From NCBI RefSeq assembly GCF_000002235.5, contig NW_022145613.1, positions 5,444,447-5,508,446 of the forward strand: a stretch of DNA of 64,000 nt. The letters run 5' to 3'. This document shows, piece by piece, positions 55,825-64,000 of this stretch. The position numbers were made by a program, and so were the translations under genes. How positions within the stretch are numbered: the stretch's first letter is position 1; each line of letters opens with the position of its first letter. The stretch is from Strongylocentrotus purpuratus. Lineage: Eukaryota; Echinodermata; Echinoidea; Camarodonta; Strongylocentrotidae. The notes beneath the pieces are model-generated. The model made no database searches. It had not been told where the DNA came from and saw nothing but the letters and a program-made list of their open reading frames with translations.

Positions 55825-58079
55825 GCCCAATAAGTCCACTCCAAATTTTATTAAACCGAAACGGAAATTCTTTTTGCCCAATTGATCGTGAGCCCGGCAG
55901 CCACTGAGCAGCGCCAGATCGTCGTTGCTCTATCCCTTATTGTTGAACGCCAAACAAGGTAGCAACAACTCCCATCTTTTAACGTCTTTTGGTATGACGC
56001 GGCCGGGGTTCGAACCCACGACCTCCCGGTTGTGAGGCGGACGCTCTACTGACTGAGCCAACACTCTGGTGGTATGTACCGGTAACAAAATTTATTCGGT
56101 TATGAAATGAAAATGAGAAATAATTTTAGTCAGTGTTTGAACATTTGTATTTTGATTAAGTTAAACAGAATTATTATGATTATTATATAAATGAACTAAA
56201 ATCTATCCACTTCAGCCATGCTTTAAACCTGTCCAAGAATTAGACAGCTTTGGAGAACATGGGCCCTGAAATTTTTAGACTGTCAAATTAAAGGCTGTGC
56301 TTGGAGACTACATGTAGGCTTGGGGGACTATAGGGAGGATGAATCATGTATCTTAGAGACAGATGACGAAATGATGAGGCTTCGTTGCACACGTGGATGA
56401 CTGCAGAGGGACACATGGGAAAGAGATAGAGCTGCATGTGCGCGTCTGTGGGTACCTTTGTCTCGAAATGAGATTCAGAATGGGAATGTGTGATTTGCAT
56501 CTAAAGTGCTAAATCGCATTTTGTGGTGTGGTCAATCGGAAGATGGAGAAGGAGGAGGAGGAGCATTGCTTTGTTTTGCAGGTGTCTCAAGGAGATGGAT
56601 GCCTCATTGTGAGCACGAGGAGAATGTACATTGCTTAGATGGTCGAGTTCATGTGAATGATGTCCATTTGAATCTTGGGAATTACAGATAATTAAACTGA
56701 TGAGCTGAAAGACTTGGCTGAAGACATTGTGGATGCTCTTGTTATATTGCAGTTCATCTCTTCATTGGTTTGTGAATGTGATTGTGGTTTTGGGTATTCT
56801 GCTATTTCTGCAAAAGCAATGTACATGTTTACCTAGACGCCCATGTGTAGATCGAGACATTGTGAAACATTCTATAGTACATGCACTTCACTTCTCACTT
56901 TTACATGTAGCTGTAGACATCGTACAGCATTCTGCGATACAGGCACTTAACATGTAGTCAACATGTTCAATGTACGAAGCTGATTTCGAGGATTTGTGGC
57001 ATGTACAGTAGTTCATTGTACATCTCTTGACTACGTTACATACATTTTGGAGATTGGAATGATATTGTACCTGTGGAGATAATTGTGAAAAGCGAACTCA
57101 AATATTGATATTTCAAACAATCTGAAAAATTCACCTCTTTGCTGAGCGATTCAGGTGATTTGTGCCACAAGATTGCGCTTTATCTCTTTATAATATCTTG
57201 TTACATCATGTGTATGCCGTAAGTGTTTTGTGTCCCATTGGATTGACTATGCAAGCAAACCAATTATGTTTAGTGCACTCTTGACGTTACTGTTACCCTG
57301 ACAACATGTTTTTACAAGAACTTGGACGAGCATTTTTTTCACGAGGGAGGGAGGAAGGAGGGACAGAAAGAAAGAGGGACAGAAAGAAAGAGAGACATGG
57401 AGACAGAGAGAGAAAGAGAGAAAGAGAGAGAGAGAGGGAGGGGGGGGGGGTAAATCTGAGAGAAGGAAATGAAAGTTCAGCCTTTCCCTTCAAGTGGTCA
57501 CATGATTAGATTTACCTCCTTGTGATGGAGAGAATTGGGTCAAGAGATTGGCATGGCAACCTGCAAAGTTTACTTTTTCCTTCAGGTTTATTGAGTTTCA
57601 CACATTTTACTATCAATGTAATTATTTTCAAATTAAGTGACTATTGTTATTATTGTTTCTATTGTTATTGTTGTTGTTGTTGGTATTATTATAATTATTT
57701 TTATTTTAGTAACTGGTGTTGGTGTCCTTATTACTTCATAATCTTGTAATTCTTCTCTTCTTCATTATTCTGATCTGATTCTGATTATTGCTTGTTCAGT
57801 TGAGCCTAAAACATCTTTTCCCCTTCTCTCTCTTTCCCTCTCGTGCAGATCTTCACAACACTTCTAACATTCCAGAAGTGGAGATCATCAGCCTACTGGA
57901 AGAGCAGATCCCGCTCTACACCCTCCGGGCCGACACCACCTCCCAATACAGCTATGAACACGATGATTGGTTGGGACCGGCTGCCTCGGCCGGGTTGGTA
58001 GGCTCCGGTCAAGACATGGACGAAGATGACCGATACATCCTATCGTCGGAAATGATGGAGGAGACTCTCAAGTATTTCA
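52126..58079 (+). CDS. TRAK1: TRAK/milton kinesin adaptor, N-terminal exons
   Basis: TRAK/milton links kinesin-1 and dynein to Miro on mitochondria for transport along microtubules. Exon 57849-58079 encodes DLHNTSN, then IPEVEIISLLEEQIPLYTLR and ADTTSQYSYEHDDWL, ending EEMMEETLKYF-like (SSEMMEETLKYF). This matches the start of the HAP1_N region of vertebrate TRAK1 (PEVEIISLLEEQ, LRADT, HDDW, EETLKYF, from memory). Exon 52126-52372 reads in the same frame (VVKLATDAESDRNQRL onward) and is acidic and Ser/Thr-rich, as expected before the domain. Splice sites are good: TTTACAG acceptor, GTTAGT donor, CGTGCAG acceptor, GTAAGT donor; phase 1 joins the exons. Oddly, the first exon has an in-frame TAA at 52147 and no in-frame ATG after it, so the true start is unresolved. 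Later exons lie beyond the window. Confidence 0.85.
52400..52545. repeat. (ATC)n microsatellite
   Basis: A nearly pure ATC/CAT array begins ~30 bp inside the intron after the TRAK exon donor. The aspartate-rich and isoleucine-rich frames over it are artefacts. Confidence 0.95.
52588..52790 (+). mobile_element. SINE family 1, head-less copy
   Basis: The body (CTACATTTGCCACACTCGAC, CCAGGTGAGGTAAATGG, ATTCCTTGAAATGC) matches 47760-47960. It ends TACAAGAACTGAATATTATT and runs into (ATT/ATC)n. It lies between two (ATC)n arrays. Confidence 0.75.
52785..53066. repeat. (ATT)n/(ATC)n microsatellite
   Basis: Imperfect ATT then ATC repeats follow the SINE tail and were probably seeded by it. The purest part is 52946-53042. 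Confidence 0.95.
53560..53635. repeat. Short ~21-bp tandem repeat
   Basis: A unit like GAGAATAATATATTACC occurs about three to four times. A small open frame (LPENN repeats) results from it and is not taken as a gene. Confidence 0.65.
54567..54928. mobile_element. hAT MITE, copy B
   Basis: It starts TAGGGCTGCGACGAGTAG and ends GTGCACAGCCTTA. A perfect 8-bp duplication TCTTTTGC flanks it (54559-54566, 54929-54936). It is the inverted counterpart of 45711-46327, sharing GTACTCGGGTACCTCATTAC, AATATTCGGCCGC and the GCCAGGGAGAGC block, but lacks much of the T-rich part (362 against 617 bp). Confidence 0.9.
55177..55731. mobile_element. TTAA MITE, second family
   Basis: The ends are TTAAAGGGATAGTTGAGTTC and GAACTCATCTATCCCTTTAA, nearly perfect complements with TTAA at both edges. 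The 555-bp interior is non-coding and contains the words AAAAGCGCC and GCCGATG. It is not closely related in its interior to the 42494 family. Confidence 0.8.
55780..56073 (-). mobile_element. Full-length tRNA-derived SINE with target duplication
   Basis: On the minus strand the head reads TGGCTCAGTCAGTAGAG (A box), CCTCACAACC in the anticodon position (Val-like CAC) and GGTTCGAACCCCGGCC (B box). A ~170-bp body and a (TTA)n tail follow (55791-55824). An 11-bp duplication, ATGTACCGGTA on the plus strand, brackets it at 55769-55779 and 56074-56084. It is a SINE rather than a functional tRNA because no acceptor stem closes and the body continues. Confidence 0.85.
57340..57450. repeat. GA-rich microsatellite
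   Basis: Purine-only (GAGA/GAAA)n sequence with a G10 run. It lies within the TRAK intron and is not coding. Confidence 0.85.
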
Positions 58080-59992
58080 GTAAGTTTTATATTTTATATT
58101 CAGCTCCTCCTTATCATTATGTTTTGTCTGTCATTTCCACTTTTTATTTTTTTCGCCCCTTTTTTGTAAGTTTTTTTTCTTCTTTCAATAGCATTTATTC
58201 ATAAACTGAAGACATAAATTTCACATTCATATCAAAATATTAAACAAAATCAGATAATACATTTGGAAGTCTAAATAAAGGTTTACCAGTACATTTTTGT
58301 TTACTTCTAATCTCTTTCGTAGTTCAAAAGCAAACCAAAAATTCAAACTGGATTCTGTATTATCAACACCATTGCTATGGTAATATTTTGTTATATCCGC
58401 TATTTTTTTATCAAAATATCAATGTGAATGACAACATGCTTGTGAAAACCCTTTTTAATCAACCAGGTAACATATGCCCAAGAGGTTTTATTGAATTTAC
58501 ATGTGACCAAGGTGTGTATCATATCTTCATCTACCCAACAATTTTTGCATCTTCACTCATTCTCCATTTACATAAATTTCTTTTCACAGGCAATAAGTTA
58601 TACAACACTTTAAAATTAAATTTTCTCAATTCATTTTCTTTTACTTGTAATAAATTCTGCTCAAAACATATCTTTCATTTTGTATTCATCCTTAAAATAT
58701 TTTCTCAGAAGAAACAACTTTTTAGTAAGTGATTAATACAACATTTAAAATACAAAGTAGGGCATTCACTAAACAAGAAATTTAACGCAGAGTTAACACC
58801 TTTTCAAGTACTGGTTTCAAACAGAAAATGCATCCAAACCAGAAAAAATAAAAGCAAGACATTTTTCTGAAGCATTGGATATATACAGTTAAAACCATTA
58901 TACTCTTACCAAGTTATGCAGTTTTTTTAGTGCATGAAAATGTATTTGCCCCGATATTTCTTTTTGAAAAAGTACCATACATAAAGCCATACATAAAGCT
59001 TACATCTAAAATTACATCTAAAATTATTCCAACAAACTACAATGGCAACCAGTCCACCTGTCATACTTGAGTTATGAAAAGCACAAAAAACATTAAATTT
59101 ACTAGGGTATATTCAAGAGTTTCTGCTTACAACGCTCGCTAACCAAAGACATAAAAGATGGTATCTGCGAACATTTTGGTAGAAAGTTTAAATTAGCTGA
59201 ACAATGGGCATTGAAATAAAAGAAAATTGAGTCAATCTTTCAAACATATGCGCAAAACACATTTTTCTTATCACAAATGCGAGTTGTGAATTGGCTTGAG
59301 AGTAATCTTTTACACATAGTATAATATCCAGATCAGAGACATTTCTAATATGACCCTACCCGCATTCAAATTTCACCCCCTGAAAGATGTTTGTATGTTT
59401 CTTTCTTTACATTGTATTGCAAGCCCTGTGTTTCCACTGGGCAGGGAAAAAATCTTTATAGACTCATCAATGTGTTCCTCTGCACGGAAATCTTTAGTAA
59501 AAGGCGAAAGATTTATGCGTCTTGCAGAAAAACCAGAGTGAAGATAGAGGGTTCTGATAGATATATGTAGATTTCCATAGTACCATTTGGTTTTGGTTAC
59601 TAGCTGCTAAAACTGCACTAATGTTTGTCATTTATTTGTATGAAGTGTGCTGTATTTGGTTCTTATATGTACATTGAATATCAGATTTATGTTTCGAAAA
59701 TATATTAGAAAGGCATTTGATGCAAATCCATTTGTTATTATTAAAACAGAAGGTTTTTAATGAAAATTATGATCACACTATGCAGAACTCTTCTCAGTCT
59801 ATGCTCATTTGCATAATCAATTATAGACCGACCAATGAGAAGTAGTCATAGCGGCAACGTGATCCAACACTCAAACACACTGCATGCAGGATAATGCGAG
59901 GTGCATGAGCGCCCACCGCACAATACAGTCAGTGTGTGTGTGTTTTCAATGCAAAAAGCTTAGTGCAAGAATGCACGTACACTGTATATGTG
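58080..59992 (+). other. TRAK intron, no exon found
   Basis: I looked for the next TRAK exon (expected motifs such as RVGQMTKTYNDID) and saw none. The sequence is AT-rich with no recognised element. Confidence 0.6.
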
Positions 59993-60660
59993 TGGATTAT
60001 GTGTGTGTGTCTACATGTTTGTAATGCCCTGACGCTGAAGCTGGAATATAATTTCTTCAAGTACATTGATTTATTGTAAAAAATAAAATCTATTATATTT
60101 TGTTGTGCTCTTAAATATTAGGATACCAATCAACAAAATATATTTGCTCTATATTTTTTGCTGGATTATGTGTGTGTGTCTACATGTTTGTAATGCCCTG
60201 ACGCTGAAGCTGGAATATAATTTCTTCAAGTACATTGATTTATTGTAAAAAATAAAATCTATTATATTTTGTTGTGCTCTTAAATATTAGGATACCAATC
60301 AACAAAATATATTTGCTCTATATTTTTTGCTGGATTATGTGTGTGTGTGTCTACATGTTTGTAATGCCCTGACGCTGAAGCTGGAATATAATTTCTTCAA
60401 GTACATTGATTTATTGTAAAAAATAAAATCTATTATATTTTGTTGTGCTCTTAAATATTAGGATACCAATCAACAAAATATATTTGCTCTATATTTTTTG
60501 CTGGATTATGTGTGTGTGTCTACATGTTTGTAATGCCCTGACGCTGAAGCTGGAATATAATTTCTTCAAGTACATTGATTTATTGTAAAAAATAAAATCT
60601 ATTATATTTTGTTGTGCTCTTAAATATTAGGATACCAATCAACAAAATATATTTGCTCTT
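59993..60660. repeat. Four-copy tandem repeat, ~169-bp unit
   Basis: Units start at 59993, 60162, 60331 and 60502 (TGGATTATGTGTGTGTGTC...). They are virtually identical; the third has one extra GT and the last loses ATATTTTTTG at its end. The identity indicates very recent amplification. The unit contains a short (GT)n and no gene. Confidence 0.95.
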
Positions 60661-63600
60661 GGTTTAGGGTTCCTTAGCCACATATTATGTTCAAAATATT
60701 ACTTTGGTGAAGAAAGTAACTTAAAATCAGTAGGGTAAAAAGTAAAAACACTCAGAGGAATTTCACGTCTGTCCATGGCATTCGTTTTGCTAGTATGTTC
60801 TTAGTGATTTGCTCCCTTAAAAGATACTATGTCGCTTTTGCAGCCAACCTCAAATTCTGTAGAACTTTGCAGGAATTATGAATATGTCATGTATGTCCTA
60901 TCTGTGAAATTTAAAGTTAGCAGTGTCCTAATATTCAAATTATGCAAGGAAACCCATTTACTTGCTAGACTTCACTGTCAGACACTATTGTCAGTATTGA
61001 GTGACTGACTGGCTTTTTCTTCTTCTTTGGTAATAACATAAAATGAGCTGTAAAGGATTTGTCTACATCAATAATCCACTTCTTGTAATGGCAAAAATCG
61101 AACTGATTGAATCTTTGTGCAGCATAAAACGTACGACCATCCGGTACAATGGTCTGAAAATCAAGACTATTACTTATTGGCTATATAGCTCCTAAGTCGA
61201 TTTGACAACTAATAGTCGTTATTTTCCCACTTAAAGACATTTTCAAGCCCAAATTTTTGAAGGGGAGTTCTAAATTAGTATTATCTTTCAAATGCCATTG
61301 GAATTTAACCTTTTCATTTTTTTGGCCTGCAAAAGGGACATAGTACCTTTAAGTAAAAGATAAGATCATATAGTGGAATGAAATTTCACTAAGTTGCTAA
61401 TCCAATATTTTTGCAGATGCATCAGTTTATGGTTGCTTGAAAAAAGAGTTTATTGGTACTTTGAGAAAATGTATGCACAATTCTCTGCATTGGCTTGGTA
61501 TAGAGAGAATTGAAGCTCTTTAGCCATTTAATTTTATGATGATGTAAAACAATAGCAGATAATTTGAATATTGAATATATGAAGGTAAATTACTCATATG
61601 TACATTTAATTATTTATGACATTTTGAAAGAAATACATGAACCGTGATCAGCATCTCACTTTTCTTCTCTGTGTGCCAATTGAAGAAAACAAAAATGATT
61701 TAGAAATTTTTCTCCGGTTTGAATAGGTCTGTCCTTGTGCAAGTGTGAATCCAAAGGTGTTGATGATCTAGCCCCTGGGATGGGTGCTTTTGTTTTCATT
61801 GTGTAGCTTGTAATTCAACACCTCACTTTACACAAAGACAACAATAACAGGCCTGGCCTTCAAGGGAGATTTTGTTAGCATGAGAGCACGAAGGGTTTTT
61901 AGTCACCCTAGTAAGGTCTGAACTACCCTTGTTCAAGACTAGTCCTTAACTTCATGACACAATTAATCTTTCATTCCTGGCAGTTTAAAATAAGTAAGTC
62001 ATCGTTTTATTTAGGTGATGCTCTCATGATCGAAATTTTTTATCAAATAAATATTACCTGCTGGTACTCCTGGTATTCAGGGTGATTTATCCATGTACAC
62101 TGCAGAAAAAACTATTCGAAAACCATAATTTCCATCATAGTTTTAAAAAACCACATTCCAGGAGTGGGTTTTTGTCGAGTTCATGGCTTTTTGTAGCAAA
62201 TTCCGATAAACTTTGGAATGTTGCGTACAAAAACCCATGGTTTTTGCGTGCAGTGTAAATGCCCCACATGAAATGTATTGTAGTACCCAGCAGAAATATT
62301 TGTTATTCTTCCACAGACCCAATAATAAACACACATTTTTGTTCTTTTTGTCTAGGAATATATTTTTCCTTTATGAAATTTGGCCACAAGGTGTCCAGAA
62401 TTTGTTCAGCCAGGGGAATAATTCCTTGGAGTAGAATTGTAAATATTGTTTACTCTCTTAATAATGTATTTTTGAAGAGCTCTTCAGGAGTTGAGTTCCC
62501 CCCCCCCCTCTTTATTTTCTCCTTGGTAGATGAACAGATTCAGAGTGTTGTTTGGCCAGGTTTCTCAAGAGTCCACATTTGAGGTCATTCTAGCCATCTA
62601 GGCAACAATCTCCCCGATATCACAGAATAAACAGGACAAGACAAAGCAAATAATTTGTCATCACGCTATATTATAACCTGAGCAAGATACCAAGCCTTTT
62701 TTGGGGTAGCTAGATTAAAACAAATATTAGTACATTGAATTCATTCCATGCAGGTACTCCATATTGCTACATTTGTAGCGCATACAGTCTAGTACTGGCT
62801 GGCTGTACAGGACAGGCTTAAATAATTTTTTTGTTAATTGGATGGAATTTTTTATCACTCTTCACTACAGTAAATTTATGGAGCTCTTTCTTGTGGGATT
62901 TATAATCAACAAATAGGAATTAGCAGTTTAATCAACCATTGCCAGAAGAAGGATGTGTTATTGTGATTTTTTTTTCTTCAAATCTGAGGAGTGAGCTTGA
63001 TTGACTACCTGTACTAAGATTTGCTTTAATAAGACCATTGTGAGCTGAAGTGTTGGAGCCTACATTACATGGTAATATCAGTGCAAATACCAATTATGTG
63101 AATGATTTTATTGATGGAGTCAGGAGATGAAGTCATTTGGCACTTGAAAATCCTGTCATTTTTGTGGATTATTGATCCAGGACAATTTAGCATGGAAATG
63201 TTTCATTGTGTTTTTATTATTATTATTATTTTTTTTTTTTTGGGGGGGGGGGGGTCTTGAAATGATCATCTATTCTTGGGAAGAAATGGTAATGAAATAA
63301 TCAGTTAGAATAAACATGTATATATTTCCGTTGGTACTACAGATAATCATGATTGAAAAAATAGAGTAGATTTCTGAATATACACAAAGTCAGAGGGAGG
63401 AAAATAGTTTGCTAATGAAGTTATGGATCAAACAAGCATTCTATCAATGAGCAATCAAATTTATGATTTCCTTTTCTTTCAATGTGAATTCTACCATGGA
63501 CATACCATGTTTATGACTCTGTTATGTTTCTTGGAAAACATCTGGTATTGTTCAGTGAGTCATCTATATTATCTTTAATTAGTTACCTATATCATGAATT

Positions 63601-64000
63601 CATGTTGTATGTTTACTTTCTTCACTTTGGTAATATTTTGAATACATTTCATGTGTGCCAGGTTCTGCACATATGTATTGATATAAAATCATAATATTCT
63701 TTACCATTTTTTTCTTTATCAAAGAGCAATGAATATGTTTGCTTTGATTTTAACATTTACATGTATACTGAAGTAGTGTTAAAACTACTGAATGTTTGTA
63801 TTCTTTTTTTAATCACCAGAACTTTTACAAAATACTCAGATCAGGAAAGAAGTGTAATTTATCATTCCTTTCTAAAACTTGAAACAGGTATCATCATAAT
63901 TTACTCCACAATCATTCTTAGGATACATGACCTAAACTTTCTCAGAATGCATCAATATCTGTTTAACAGATAACAATAGAAGCCAGACAGCCAGTACAAT
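60661..64000 (+). other. TRAK intron continued, no exon found
   Basis: AT-rich intronic sequence with a C tract near 62499 and a T/G tract near 63230-63254. 62108-62250 holds AAAACCCATGG / CCATGGTTTTTGCG-type mirrored words. No exon, RNA gene or clear transposon is recognised up to the window end. Confidence 0.55.

Noticed and set aside
55980-56073. A functional tRNA-Val gene
   Set aside because: A and B boxes and a CAC-like triplet are present, but the acceptor stem does not pair and the transcript would continue into a SINE body and (TTA)n tail.

Overview
The window is animal nuclear DNA: AT-rich, intron-heavy, with canonical GT-AG splice sites and many short repeats. Repeated TACATGTA palindromes, poly-dG/dC tracts, tRNA-derived SINEs, many palindromic MITEs and a fold-back element whose arms are built of tandem repeats suggest a marine deuterostome invertebrate. 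A sea urchin or related echinoderm is most likely, but this is inference. No virus-like element was recognised.

Two host genes are identified with good support. RPS26 (ribosomal protein eS26) is on the minus strand at 30053-35969 in four exons: an ATG-only first exon with a 5'TOP start, a 4.1-kb intron, and an unusual glycine-rich C-terminal tail. About 4 kb away, pointing the other way, a TRAK1/2 (milton) kinesin-adaptor gene runs on the plus strand. It has a probable untranslated first exon near 39.9-40.1 kb, a coding exon at 52126-52372 and a second at 57849-58079, and its 3' part lies beyond the window. A third gene is represented by a probable first coding exon with a signal peptide at 18935-19031 on the minus strand. 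Two possible downstream exons of it are flagged at low confidence.

Layout: 1-18.9 kb is mostly non-coding with scattered inverted repeats, SINE remnants and pogo/Tc1-like MITEs. 18.9-19.3 kb holds the signal-peptide exon and its promoter. 21.6-28.8 kb is a dense nest of elements: a small hAT-type MITE, a 4.2-kb element with 8-bp target duplications carrying an AGTGCCCC array, a 2.6-kb fold-back element inserted inside it, and an inverted relative next door. 29.9-36 kb is RPS26. 36-39.9 kb is intergenic with a SINE and a palindromic element. 39.9-64 kb is TRAK, whose introns hold a TTAA-flanked MITE family, two copies of a hAT MITE, SINEs, (ATC)n arrays and a four-copy 169-bp tandem repeat.

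The elements record an insertion order. A hAT-like element sits inside a TTAA MITE in RPS26 intron 1. A second hAT MITE sits inside another TTAA MITE in TRAK intron 1. The fold-back element sits inside the AGTGCCCC element. Target-site duplications could be read directly in each case.
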